A stretch of 30,442 nucleotides of DNA from Gemmatimonadota bacterium. Lineage in GTDB: Bacteria > Gemmatimonadota > Gemmatimonadetes > Gemmatimonadales > GWC2-71-9. The stretch covers positions 1 through 30,442 of the forward strand of contig JACPAP010000025.1 of the NCBI GenBank assembly GCA_016180765.1, given 5' to 3'. A program made the position numbers and the translations under genes. Below the pieces are notes generated by a model that saw only the letters and a program-made list of their open reading frames with translations, was not told where the DNA came from and made no database searches. Shown here one piece after another: positions 7,431 through 15,737 of the stretch (position 1 is its first letter; every line of letters starts with the position of its first letter).

Positions 7431-8870
7431 GTGGCGACCGGGTTGATCGTCAGCGTGTCCGGCGTCCGCGGCATCGTGGGCACCGACCTCGTGCCGGAGC
7501 TGGTGGCTCGGTTGGCCGCCTCGTTCGGGCTGCTGGTCGCCAAGGGGCACGACCCGGCCGTGGTGCTGGGGCGAGATGCGAGGGTCTCGGGGCCCATGTT
7601 CGCCGCAGCGGCGCAGGCCGGATTGCAGTCGGTGGGCTGTCGCGTGGTGGACCTGGGGCTAGTGCCGACGCCGACGCTCCAGCTGGCCGTCAAGCATCAC
7701 CACGCGGCGGGCGGCATCGCCATCACCGCCAGCCACAACCCGGCTGAATGGAACGCCCTGAAGTTCGTGGGACCGGATGGGCTGTTCCTGGACGGGGCGG
7801 ACGCGCGTGAGCTGGTGGAGCGGGCCGAGCGCGGCGACCTTGGGCGGAGCACATGGGATCGGGTGGGCGCCGTGGCACACGACGAGGGTGCCGTTCGACG
7901 CCACGTGGACGCGGTGCTCCGGCTCGAGGTGCTGCGGCCGGCGCGGGTTCGCCGGCGCAAGCTCACCGTGGCGCTCGACTGCGTCCGTGGGGCGGGTGGG
8001 ACCATCATGCCTCTGTTGCTCCGCCGGCTGGGGTGCAGGGTGGTGGGCATGGACCTCGAGCCCGACGGCCGGTTCCCCCGCGCGCCCGAGCCAGTGCCGG
8101 AGCACCTGGGCGCGCTGGGCGAGTTGGTGCGGCGCCGCAGGGCCGACCTGGGGATGGCCGTGGATCCCGACGTGGACCGCTTGGCGTTGGTGAACGAGCG
8201 GGGGGAGCCGATTGGCGAAGACTACACCTTGGCCTTCGCGGTGCGGGCGGTGCTGGATAGGGCGGACCGGCGGACGGGTGGTCGGGCGGTCGGACCCGAG
8301 ACTGCCGTCCGCCGACCGCCTGGCCGCCCCACCGTCGTGATTAATCTCTCGACAAGTCTGGTAGTAGAGGACGCCGCGCGCGGGTGTGGGGCCGAGGTGA
8401 TTCGGGCTCCAGTGGGCGAAGCCAACGTGGCGCGGGCCATGCGGGAGGCGGGCGCGGTGATCGGCGGTGAGGGAAACGGCGGGGTGATCCTGCCGGCGCT
8501 CCACCTGGGACGCGACGCGCCGGTGGGAGCCGCGCTGGTTCTGGAGCTGGTGACCCGGACCAGGAAGACCGTGAGCGAGTTGGTGGCCGAGGAACCGCGG
8601 TACACGATTGTGAAAGCCAAGGCCTCTCGTGGCCCGGATCTTGCCTTAGCGTACGGCGAGCTCCGGCGCCGGTTTCCGGACGCGCACCCGGACCAGCAGG
8701 ACGGTTTGCGCCTCACGTGGGCAGACCGTTGGCTCCACGTGCGGCCCTCGGGGACGGAGCCGGTCGTGCGCCTGGTTGCGGAGGCGCCCACCGGGGAGGC
8801 GGCGCTGCAGCTCATCGGCGCCGGTCGAGAGGTGCTGGAGCGCGAAAGGACGGCGGTATGTGCGGGATAG
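7431..8870 (+). CDS. glmM: Phosphoglucosamine mutase
   Basis: A phosphohexomutase converting glucosamine-6-phosphate to glucosamine-1-phosphate for UDP-GlcNAc, peptidoglycan and LPS. It has 479 residues from a GTG. S101 in ITASHNP is the phosphoserine; DPDVDR at 245-250 binds magnesium; the GGEGNGG sugar-binding loop and RPSGTEP phosphate loop are present. The adjacent glmS makes glucosamine-6-phosphate, which supports GlmM over a phosphomannomutase. Residues about 277-300, rich in Arg, Gly and Pro, look like an insertion between the fixed metal-binding domain and the VVINLSTS strand; the DNA there is an interleaved palindrome. The 3' end overlaps glmS by 13 bases. Confidence 0.9.
   Translation: MATGLIVSVSGVRGIVGTDLVPELVARLAASFGLLVAKGHDPAVVLGRDARVSGPMFAAAAQAGLQSVGCRVVDLGLVPTPTLQLAVKHHHAAGGIAITASHNPAEWNALKFVGPDGLFLDGADARELVERAERGDLGRSTWDRVGAVAHDEGAVRRHVDAVLRLEVLRPARVRRRKLTVALDCVRGAGGTIMPLLLRRLGCRVVGMDLEPDGRFPRAPEPVPEHLGALGELVRRRRADLGMAVDPDVDRLALVNERGEPIGEDYTLAFAVRAVLDRADRRTGGRAVGPETAVRRPPGRPTVVINLSTSLVVEDAARGCGAEVIRAPVGEANVARAMREAGAVIGGEGNGGVILPALHLGRDAPVGAALVLELVTRTRKTVSELVAEEPRYTIVKAKASRGPDLALAYGELRRRFPDAHPDQQDGLRLTWADRWLHVRPSGTEPVVRLVAEAPTGEAALQLIGAGREVLERERTAVCAG
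8269..8320. repeat. In-frame palindromic insertion inside glmM
   Basis: Four 9-nt segments interleave: GGCGGACGG (8269-8277), GGCGGTCGG (8285-8293), then their complements CCGTCCGCC (8305-8313) and CCGACCGCC (8312-8320). The first pairs with the third and the second with the fourth. The stretch encodes about 20 low-complexity residues not expected in the family at this position and leaves the frame intact. Confidence 0.65.
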
Positions 8871-10684
8871 TCGGGTACGTCGGTAAGCAGGACGCGGGCC
8901 CGTTGGTCCTGGAGGCGCTGAAGCGGCTCGAGTACCGGGGGTACGACTCGGCGGGGATCGCCGTGATCCAGGACGGCCGGCTGGCGGTGGAGAAGGCGGC
9001 CGGCAAGATCGCGGTGCTCGAGCAACGGCTCGAGGGGCACCTACCGCGGGGGTGCACCGCCCTGGCGCACACCCGGTGGGCCACGCACGGCGCGCCGACG
9101 GATGACAACGCCCACCCGCACACCGATTGCGGCGGCACCATGGCGCTGGTGCACAACGGGATTATCGAGAACGCGGGGACGCTCCGGGAACGGCTCCAGC
9201 AATGCGGCCACCGGTTCCGCTCCGAGACGGATACCGAGGTCCTGGCCCATCTGGTCGAGGAGGCGTTCACCGATTCGCTCGAGCTGGCCGTGGCGGCCGC
9301 GTTGCGCCAGGTCGAGGGCACCTACGGCATCGCGGTGGTTTCCTCGCGGGAACCCCACACCATCGTGGCCGCGCGGCACGGCTCGCCGCTGCTCGTGGGC
9401 CTCGGCGATCACGAGTATTTCATCGCGTCGGATGCCGCCGCCATGCTGGCGCACACCCGCTCGGTGGTCTACCTCGACGATGGCGAGATCGCGGTGCTCT
9501 CGCCGGAGGGCTATAGAGTGACCGACCTCGAGACCGAGCCGGTGGAGAAATCGGTCTCGACGGTCGAATGGGACCTGGCCAGCGTCGAGCGCGGCGGATT
9601 CGCGCACTTCATGCTGAAGGAGATCATGGAGCAGGCGGAGGCCCTCGAGCTGACGCTGCGGGGGCGGCTGCTGGAGGACGACGGCAACGCGCGCTTGGGC
9701 GGGCTTAATCTCGCCAACGAGCAGTTGCTGGAGATCGATCGGGTGGTGCTGACGGCGTGCGGCACCTCGTGGCATGCCGCGCTGATCGGCGAATACCTGC
9801 TGGAGGAGTTGGCGCGCATCCCGGCGGAGGTCGAGTACGCCTCCGAGTTCCGGTACCGGAATCCCATCCTGGACCACCGCACGCTGGTGATCGGGATCTC
9901 GCAGAGCGGCGAGACGGCCGACACCCTGGCCGCGATCCGGGAGGCGAAGCGGCGCGGGGCGCACACGCTGGGCATCGTGAACGTGGTGGGGAGCACCATC
10001 GCCCGGGAGGTGGGCGGCGGCATCTACATCCACGCCGGTCCGGAGATCGGGGTGGCCAGCACCAAGGCGTTCACCTGTCAAGTCGCAGCCCTCGCGCTCC
10101 TCACGCTGCGCCTGGGGCGCTTGCGGGCGTTGTCCGTGCTCCAGGGCCGGGAAATCGTGCGGGCGCTGCGGAAGCTCCCCGGGCAGATGTCTCAGGTGCT
10201 GGCGCGCGCCGCGGCGGTGGAGCGCATCGGGGAGCAGTTCGCGCGCGCGCCCAACGCGCTGTACCTGGGCCGCGGCTACAACTTCCCGGTGGCGCTGGAA
10301 GGGGCGCTCAAGCTCAAGGAGATCTCCTACATCCACGCCGAGGGGTATCCGGCGGCCGAGATCAAGCACGGGCCCATCGCGCTGATCGACGAAATGATGC
10401 CGGTCGTGTTCATCGCCCCGCGCGACGCGGTGTACCAGAAGATCCTGTCGAACGTGCAGGAGGTGAAGGCGCGTCGGGGCCGGGTGATCGCGATCGTGAC
10501 CGAAGGCGACGCGGAGATCACCGGGCTCGCAGATCACAGCTTCCCCATTCCGGAGACGATCGATCCCTTGACGCCGCTGCTGAGCGTGATCCCGCTCCAG
10601 CTGCTGGCCTATTACATCGCGGTGCGGCGTGGGTGTGACGTGGATAAGCCGCGGAATCTCGCAAAGTCCGTGACGGTGGAATGA
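8858..10684 (+). CDS. glmS: Glutamine-fructose-6-phosphate aminotransferase (isomerizing)
   Basis: It forms glucosamine-6-phosphate from fructose-6-phosphate and glutamine, the entry step of amino-sugar synthesis. 608 residues, close to the E. coli enzyme. Cys2 after the initiator (MCGIVGYVG) is the amidotransferase nucleophile. The glutaminase domain carries the HTRWATHG and HNGIIEN motifs. Two SIS isomerase domains follow (TACGTSWHA, ISQSGETADT, GPEIGVASTKAFT, ALKLKEISYIHAEGYPAAE), and the C-terminal tail ends DKPRNLAKSVTVE as expected. The ATG at 8858 lies inside glmM and is preceded by AAAGGA. No glmS ribozyme is plausible because the upstream sequence is glmM coding. Confidence 0.98.
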   Translation: MCGIVGYVGKQDAGPLVLEALKRLEYRGYDSAGIAVIQDGRLAVEKAAGKIAVLEQRLEGHLPRGCTALAHTRWATHGAPTDDNAHPHTDCGGTMALVHNGIIENAGTLRERLQQCGHRFRSETDTEVLAHLVEEAFTDSLELAVAAALRQVEGTYGIAVVSSREPHTIVAARHGSPLLVGLGDHEYFIASDAAAMLAHTRSVVYLDDGEIAVLSPEGYRVTDLETEPVEKSVSTVEWDLASVERGGFAHFMLKEIMEQAEALELTLRGRLLEDDGNARLGGLNLANEQLLEIDRVVLTACGTSWHAALIGEYLLEELARIPAEVEYASEFRYRNPILDHRTLVIGISQSGETADTLAAIREAKRRGAHTLGIVNVVGSTIAREVGGGIYIHAGPEIGVASTKAFTCQVAALALLTLRLGRLRALSVLQGREIVRALRKLPGQMSQVLARAAAVERIGEQFARAPNALYLGRGYNFPVALEGALKLKEISYIHAEGYPAAEIKHGPIALIDEMMPVVFIAPRDAVYQKILSNVQEVKARRGRVIAIVTEGDAEITGLADHSFPIPETIDPLTPLLSVIPLQLLAYYIAVRRGCDVDKPRNLAKSVTVE

Positions 10685-10705
10685 GCGGCGGGGAGGGGTA
10701 GGGGG

Positions 10706-11143
10706 TTGCGGGTAGTGGTCCAGCGAGTCTCAAGGGCAGCCGTAACAATCAACGGCCGCGTCACCGGCAGCATCGGGCGCGGCCTTCTCGTGCTGGTGGG
10801 GTTCGCGCCGGTGGACCTGCCCGATCAGGTCGAGTGGATGGCGGAGAAGGTGACCGGCCTGCGGGTGTTTGCCGACGACGAGGGGAGAATGAACCGGGAC
10901 CTGGCGGCCGTGGGCGGCGCGGTGCTGGTGGTCTCCCAGTTCACGCTCTACGGCGATGCCAGCAAGGGTCGCCGGCCGTCGTTCGTCGGGGCGGCATCTC
11001 CGGAGGTCGCCATCCCGCTGTATGAGGCATTCATCGCCGCGCTTAGGGCGCGGGGGATCCCGGTGGAGACCGGGGAATTCGGCGCGATGATGGACGTGGA
11101 GCTGGTGAACGACGGCCCGGTCACGCTGATCCTGGAGCGCTGA
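10706..11143 (+). CDS. dtd: D-aminoacyl-tRNA deacylase
   Basis: It hydrolyses D-aminoacyl-tRNA (and misacylated glycyl-tRNA), protecting translation. The 145 residues are the normal family length. The N-terminus MRVVVQRVSRAAV is diagnostic and requires a TTG start at 10706, which has a GGAGGGGTAGGGGG purine run just upstream. The SQFTLYGD motif and the C-terminal NDGPVTL motif, which build the active-site pocket, are both present. It follows glmS by 21 bases and is probably cotranscribed with it. Confidence 0.96.
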   Translation: MRVVVQRVSRAAVTINGRVTGSIGRGLLVLVGFAPVDLPDQVEWMAEKVTGLRVFADDEGRMNRDLAAVGGAVLVVSQFTLYGDASKGRRPSFVGAASPEVAIPLYEAFIAALRARGIPVETGEFGAMMDVELVNDGPVTLILER

Positions 11144-11173
11144 TGCCTGGCTTCTCAGCGTCATGACAAATTC

Positions 11174-11212
11174 ACCGCAGAGGTCGGAGAGACCGCAGAG
11201 GATCGCAGAGAG
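11174..11212. repeat. Short CGCAGAG repeats upstream of maf
   Basis: ACCGCAGAGG occurs at 11174-11183 and 11192-11201, and a third related unit, TCGCAGAGAG, at 11203-11212. This lies in the 142-base dtd-maf gap. The rest of that gap holds an AT-richer stretch and a 13-bp palindrome GACCGTGACGGTC at 11266-11278, just before the maf start. No function is clear. Confidence 0.6.
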
Positions 11213-11285
11213 AGACGTGATGGGATTGGCTTAAGTAACCAATAACAACCTGAGCTATGACCCCGGACCGTGACGGTCGCTACGC

Positions 11286-11858
11286 ATGCTCATCCTAGCA
11301 TCTTCCTCCCCTCGTCGGCGTCAGCTCCTCGAAATGCTGGGCATTCCTCACCGGGTGGATCCGTCCGACCTTCCCGAAGTGCCGGAGCCCGGGGAACTGC
11401 CGGAGCGCTTCGCCGTGCGGCTGGCGCGGGAGAAGGCCCTGCAAGTCGCGGCGCGTCATCCCGGCGCACCGGTGCTGGGCGCGGATACCGTGGTCGTGCT
11501 GGGACAGCAGCTGATGGGCAAGCCCGCCTCGCCCGCCGACGCCGCGCGCATCCTGGAGCAGCTGAGCGGTCGCGACCATCGCGTGGTCACCGCCGTGGCG
11601 CTGGCGCTGGACCGCGAGGTCCGCGACCGATGCGACGTGACGCGGGTGTGGTTCCGGCCGCTCACCACCGAGATGATCGAGGCCTACATCGCCACCGGAG
11701 AGCCCCTCGACAAAGCCGGCGCCTACGGGGTGCAGGGCTACGGCGCGGTGCTGGTGGAGCGCATCGAGGGCGACTTCTTCAGCGTGATGGGGCTGCCGGT
11801 GCGGCTGGTGATCGAGCTGCTGGAGTCGGCGGGGCTCCCCTATCGCTTTACCCGGTAG
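11286..11858 (+). CDS. maf: Maf-family nucleotide pyrophosphatase
   Basis: Maf proteins hydrolyse nucleoside triphosphates, including modified or non-canonical ones such as dTTP/UTP analogues, to monophosphates; some affect septum formation. The 190 residues begin MLILASSSPRRRQLL, the phosphate-binding signature, followed by GADTVVVL with the metal-binding acid, the GKPASPADA motif and DKAGAYGVQGYG. Length and motifs are standard. The ATG at 11286 has no strong ribosome site; a short palindrome ends eight bases upstream. The 3' end overlaps the end of the convergent cyclase gene by 19 bases. Confidence 0.95.
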   Translation: MLILASSSPRRRQLLEMLGIPHRVDPSDLPEVPEPGELPERFAVRLAREKALQVAARHPGAPVLGADTVVVLGQQLMGKPASPADAARILEQLSGRDHRVVTAVALALDREVRDRCDVTRVWFRPLTTEMIEAYIATGEPLDKAGAYGVQGYGAVLVERIEGDFFSVMGLPVRLVIELLESAGLPYRFTR

Positions 11859-13465
11859 ACCGGGACGGCCTGCGCCTTGCCCTTGAGCTGCATCGGCTCC
11901 AGGGCCTCCACTTTGGGAGGTTTCTTCAGCGCTCGGTGGAAGGGCTCCGAGATGATAATCTCGCCGGGGCCGGCCTTGGAGCAGAGCCGCGACGCCGTGT
12001 TGACCGCGTCGCCGATGACGGTGTACTCCAGCCGGCGCTCGCTGCCGATGTTGCCGGCGAACACCTCGCCGAAATTGATCCCGATCCCGATGTTGACCGG
12101 TTGGCGTCCCTGCGCGGTCCACTTGGTGTTGAGCTCGCCCAGCACGCGCTGCATGTCGATGGCGGCGCGCATGGCCCGGTCGGCGTCGTCCTCGTGGGGG
12201 ATGGGCGCGCCCCAGATGGCCATGATCGCGTCGCCGATGAACTTGTCCAGCGTGCCGCCGTGCTCGAAGATGATCTCCACCATCTCGGTGAAGTACTCGG
12301 TGAGCAGGGTGGCGATCTCGTCCGGGTTCATCTTCTCCGACATGGGCGTGAACCCGCGGATGTCGCTGAAGAAAATGAACACCGGCCGCTTGGAGCCGCC
12401 CAACTGCACGGCGCCTTCCTGGTTGGCGATCTGGGCCGCCAGGTTGGGCGCGAAATAACGCTGGAAGTTGGCCACCACGACCGCCTCTCGGCGGATGCGA
12501 TCCGTGAGGTGGCTGTTCTCGATGGACACGGACGCGATGCCGGAGAAGGCGATGAGGAATTCCAGGTCCTCGTCGCCGAAGGAGTGCGTCGCCGTCATGT
12601 TGTCCACGTAGATGATGCCGAGGACCTTGCCTTCGCTGCTGATCAGCGGCGTGCACATCGCGCTCCGCACGCTCTGCATCACGATAGACTTGCCCTTGAA
12701 GCGCTCGTCGGCGACGGCGTTGTCCGTGAGGATGGCGAGCCGCTCGCTCACGGCGCGCCGCGCGATGGACTGCGGCACGTGCCGGCTGCCGCCCGAGTCC
12801 CCCAAGCGGTTCTTGGAAACGCGCGGCAGCAGCTCGCCGGACGGCTCCTCGACCATGAGAATGGAGACCCGGTCCACGCTCATCACCTGGAAGGTGATGT
12901 CCACGATCTTCTGCAGCAGCTTGTCCACTTCCTGCTGCTTGGAGAGCTCCTTGGAGATGTCCAGCAGGAGGGAGAGTTTCTTGCTCTGCCGCTCTTCGAC
13001 CGACTCGCCGGGCACTTTGAGTTGGGTGCCGTCGCTGGGCCGGCCCGCCACCTTGGCCTCGATGCCGCCGGCCGCGGCCTCCAGCGGTACCTGCCGCACG
13101 ATGGTCGCCTCGGGCGGCCTCACCCCAAAGCCGGACGCCTCGGCCGCCGGCTTGGCCGCCGGGCGCGCGGCCGCCGGGGTCACCTGGTGAACCTTGAAGG
13201 CCACCTTCCCGAAGGTCACGATGTCGCCGTCCCCCGCCGTGGACTGCGAGATCTGGGTGCCGTTGATGTAGGTGCCGTTGCTCGAGCCCAGGTCTTTGAC
13301 GGAGACGCTGCCGTTGGCCAGCGTCACTTCGGCGTGGCGCCGGGAAACGGTAGGATCGTAGATGGGAAGGTCGCTGGTTACCGCCCGCCCCACCACGATG
13401 GCACGGCCCTCGGGGAGGTCGATGGTCTGGTCGCCGGTGGTACTGATGAGTTTGAACCCGGACAC
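11840..13465 (-). CDS. FHA-GAF class III adenylate cyclase
   Basis: A 541-residue soluble signalling enzyme. Residues 1-95 form an FHA phosphothreonine-binding domain (GR at 26-27, SRRH at 41-44, NG at 64-65). A Pro/Ala linker follows, then a GAF sensor domain (about 165-320) and a class III nucleotidyl cyclase domain (about 360-541). Catalytic metal residues D368 (FSDIRGFT) and D412 are present. K408 and D486 sit where adenylate cyclases select adenine, and N489/R493 in AVNTASRL fit the transition-state pair, so cAMP is the expected product. The GTG at 13465 is chosen for its AGGAGAG ribosome site; the open frame upstream is low-complexity repeat DNA. The GAF ligand and kinase partner of the FHA domain are unknown. 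Confidence 0.9.
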   Translation of the reverse strand: MSGFKLISTTGDQTIDLPEGRAIVVGRAVTSDLPIYDPTVSRRHAEVTLANGSVSVKDLGSSNGTYINGTQISQSTAGDGDIVTFGKVAFKVHQVTPAAARPAAKPAAEASGFGVRPPEATIVRQVPLEAAAGGIEAKVAGRPSDGTQLKVPGESVEERQSKKLSLLLDISKELSKQQEVDKLLQKIVDITFQVMSVDRVSILMVEEPSGELLPRVSKNRLGDSGGSRHVPQSIARRAVSERLAILTDNAVADERFKGKSIVMQSVRSAMCTPLISSEGKVLGIIYVDNMTATHSFGDEDLEFLIAFSGIASVSIENSHLTDRIRREAVVVANFQRYFAPNLAAQIANQEGAVQLGGSKRPVFIFFSDIRGFTPMSEKMNPDEIATLLTEYFTEMVEIIFEHGGTLDKFIGDAIMAIWGAPIPHEDDADRAMRAAIDMQRVLGELNTKWTAQGRQPVNIGIGINFGEVFAGNIGSERRLEYTVIGDAVNTASRLCSKAGPGEIIISEPFHRALKKPPKVEALEPMQLKGKAQAVPVYRVKR

Positions 13466-13506
13466 GTGGCTCTCCTGCGACCGTCTAATATACGTGTGAT
13501 GCGGTG

Positions 13507-13653
13507 AAGGGGCAGAAGAGGGGCAGGAGGGGAGGGGCAGAAACGGGCAGAAAAGGGGCAGGGGGCACAATAGGGCAGCGCGTCCTTCTGCCCGGTTCCT
13601 GCCCCTCCTGCCCTTTTCCTGCCCTTTTTCTGCCCTTCTGCCTTTTCCTGCCC
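13507..13653. repeat. Mirrored GGGCAG / CTGCCC repeat tract
   Basis: The gap between trpE and the cyclase gene is almost filled by six GGGCAG units (13507-13578) followed by a mirrored set of CTGCCC units (about 13590-13653), spaced by A/G or T/C runs. The halves are complementary overall, so a long imperfect hairpin is possible with several registers. The units are too short and irregular for CRISPR. Confidence 0.75.
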
Positions 13654-15147
13654 TCACCGCCGCGACGCGATAGCCAGCGCCTTCAGCACCGCGCCCGCCT
13701 TACTTTCCGTTTCCTGATACTCCCGGGCCGGGTCGCTGTCGGCCACGATGCCGGCGCCGGCCTGGACGTGCGCGCGCCCGCCCCGGAGAATAGCGGTGCG
13801 GAGCGCGATGGCGGTATCGAGGGTCTCGGCCCCCCAACCGAGGTACCCCACGGCGCCGGCATAGGGCCCGCGCCGAGTGGGCTCCAGCTCGTCGATGATC
13901 TGCATGGCCCGAACCTTGGGCGCGCCGCTCACGGTGCCGGCCGGGAACGCCCCGCGCAACGCGTCCACCGCATCCAGCCCGGGACGCAACCGCCCGCGCA
14001 CCTCGCTCACGATGTGCTGCACGTGCGAGTACCGCTCTATTGATTTCAACTCGGTCACCCGCACCGTCCCGAACGCAGCGGCCCGGCCCACGTCGTTCCG
14101 TCCTAAGTCCACCAGCATCATGTGCTCGGCCAGCTCCTTGGGATCGGCCAACAACTCGCGAGTCAGCCGCTCGTCGTCCTCCGGCGTGGCGCCGCGGGGC
14201 CGCGTGCCCGCGATGGGCCGCACCAGGACTTCGCCATCCTCGACCCGCACCAGCACCTCCGGCGAGCTGCCGGCCAGGACCAGGTCGTCCAGCCGCAGGA
14301 AATACAGGTAGGGGGCCGGATTCAGCGTGCGGAGCGCGCGATAAACGTCCAGGGGGTCCGCCGTGGTGGTGAGGTCCTGGCGTCGCGACAGCACCGTCTG
14401 AAAGGTGTCGCCCGCCCGGATATAAGCCTTGATCCGCTCGACATCGCGTTCGAAGGCGGCTGCCGGGTATGGGCTCTCCACCGGGAGGGCGGGGGCCTCG
14501 GCCAGGGACAAGGGCGTCAAGCGTGGAGGATCCGCCAGCCGGCGGAGGATCTGGTCGATCCGCTGTTCCGCGGCCTGGTAGGCCCGCGTGAGCGTGCTCC
14601 GGTCGCTCCCCGGGAGGACCTCCGTGTTGGCCACGATGGTGGCACGCCCGAAGGCGTTGTCGATGATGACCAGGGAGTCGGCCAGCATGAACAGCGCGTC
14701 CGGCAGGCCGAGGTCGTCCACCGGTCCGCCGGGGAGGCGCTCCAAGGTGCGGGCGACGTCGTAGCCCAAATACCCCACGGCGCCGCCGGAAAAGCGCGGT
14801 AGCCCGAGGGCCGGAGCCGGCTTGAGCGCCCGGATGCGCTGGGCCAGGTGCCCTAGCGGGTCCGGCGCCGGGCTCCCCGCGCTCCACTCGTCGGCGGGCG
14901 TCCAGTGCTCCACCTGCCCGCCGCGATAGCGCCACGCCTCGCGGGGCTCGGTTCCCATGAACGTGTAACGCGCCCACCGCTCGCCACCCACCAGGGACTC
15001 CAGCAGGAAGGCGAAGGGTGGCCGCGCGATCGCGGCGTAGGCGGTGACCGGGGTCAGCATGTCCGCCGGCAGCTCGCGGAGAACCGGCACGATGCCGCCG
15101 ACCGCCGCGCGGGCGGCGTAGGTCGCGAAGTCGGTGTCGCGGGTCAC
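13654..15147 (-). CDS. trpE: Anthranilate synthase component I
   Basis: It converts chorismate and ammonia to anthranilate, the first committed step of tryptophan synthesis, with the TrpG glutaminase as partner. 497 residues. Features include the N-terminal AFLLES motif of the tryptophan feedback site, the IAGTRPRG and LVDLGRNDVGR segments, GTVSGAPKVRAMQIIDELEP, and the C-terminal QAGAGIVADSDP with EYQETESKA. These favour TrpE over aminodeoxychorismate or isochorismate synthases, although PabB cannot be fully excluded. The start is GTG at 15147, overlapping the TGA of the lipoprotein gene as GTGA. No trpG or other trp gene is visible here. Confidence 0.93.
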   Translation of the reverse strand: MTRDTDFATYAARAAVGGIVPVLRELPADMLTPVTAYAAIARPPFAFLLESLVGGERWARYTFMGTEPREAWRYRGGQVEHWTPADEWSAGSPAPDPLGHLAQRIRALKPAPALGLPRFSGGAVGYLGYDVARTLERLPGGPVDDLGLPDALFMLADSLVIIDNAFGRATIVANTEVLPGSDRSTLTRAYQAAEQRIDQILRRLADPPRLTPLSLAEAPALPVESPYPAAAFERDVERIKAYIRAGDTFQTVLSRRQDLTTTADPLDVYRALRTLNPAPYLYFLRLDDLVLAGSSPEVLVRVEDGEVLVRPIAGTRPRGATPEDDERLTRELLADPKELAEHMMLVDLGRNDVGRAAAFGTVRVTELKSIERYSHVQHIVSEVRGRLRPGLDAVDALRGAFPAGTVSGAPKVRAMQIIDELEPTRRGPYAGAVGYLGWGAETLDTAIALRTAILRGGRAHVQAGAGIVADSDPAREYQETESKAGAVLKALAIASRR

Positions 15148-15731
15148 CAGGGCGCCGCGACCAGGTAGTGTCCGGCTTGCGTGAGACTGGTGGTGATGTC
15201 GCTCAAGGCGGTGCCGGCGCCGCCGGCGGTGGTCCGACGATCGAACGACGTTTCGCGCCAGACCTCCAGGGCGCTGGCGTAGGCCGTTTGGTCGGCGTAC
15301 CGAGAGCCGTTCGCCACGCTGAGGTCGCCGTAGCGCACGTACGAGAAGGTCAGAATGGGGCGGCCCAACGAGGCGAAGCGGAGGCCTTCCGGCTCGAGGC
15401 GGATCCCGTACACGCCGGCGTCCGCGCTCAGCGCCACCAGCACCGAGTCGCCCAGGCCGAGCGTAGCGCCGTCCAACGTGGACAGCGAGCCACTGGGGAA
15501 TTGGACCCGCGCGAACAGGGTGTTGAACCCGTCGTTATGGATCAGGTTGCGGGTGGTGGCCCGCGCGTTGGACACATAGAACGAGATGCTGGCCGGCGCG
15601 AGTGCGCTGCTCCCGAGCGGCAGGATGAGCAGCTCGTCGGTCGGCAAACTGCCGCCCGGAACAGTGAGATCTTCGCAGGCGGCGAGGAGCAGGGCCAGGG
15701 CGCTTGCTGCCGCCCACAGGCGCCCTGATAT
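15144..15731 (-). CDS. Predicted lipoprotein, start codon uncertain
   Basis: A lipoprotein of about 195 residues of unknown function. A short basic start (SGR), a hydrophobic run (LWAAASALALLLAAC) and a cysteine after LLAA form a classic lipobox, so it should be lipid-anchored after Sec export. The mature part is Ser/Thr/Ala-rich and probably beta-structured. No ATG, GTG or TTG lies in frame just upstream of the signal. The best-fitting position is an ATA at 15731; CTG at 15719 would lose the arginine, and TTG at 15800 would add a poorly fitting leader inside the divergent gene. It ends in a GTGA overlap with trpE. Its start is only six bases from that of the divergent outer-membrane protein gene. 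Confidence 0.7.
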   Translation of the reverse strand: MSGRLWAAASALALLLAACEDLTVPGGSLPTDELLILPLGSSALAPASISFYVSNARATTRNLIHNDGFNTLFARVQFPSGSLSTLDGATLGLGDSVLVALSADAGVYGIRLEPEGLRFASLGRPILTFSYVRYGDLSVANGSRYADQTAYASALEVWRETSFDRRTTAGGAGTALSDITTSLTQAGHYLVAAPW

Positions 15732-15737
15732 TGCGCC

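Noticed and set aside
8700..8860. glmS ribozyme
   Set aside because: The sequence upstream of glmS is the coding 3' end of glmM, with no room for the ribozyme.
11270..13507. Long plus-strand open frame of 745 codons
   Set aside because: It runs antisense to the cyclase and out of frame through maf, both of which have clear family motifs; its product is Arg/His/Gly-rich low complexity typical of shadow frames in GC-rich DNA.
13507..13653. Possible CRISPR array
   Set aside because: The repeat units are six to seven bases, irregularly spaced, and change strand halfway; there are no unique spacers and no cas genes.
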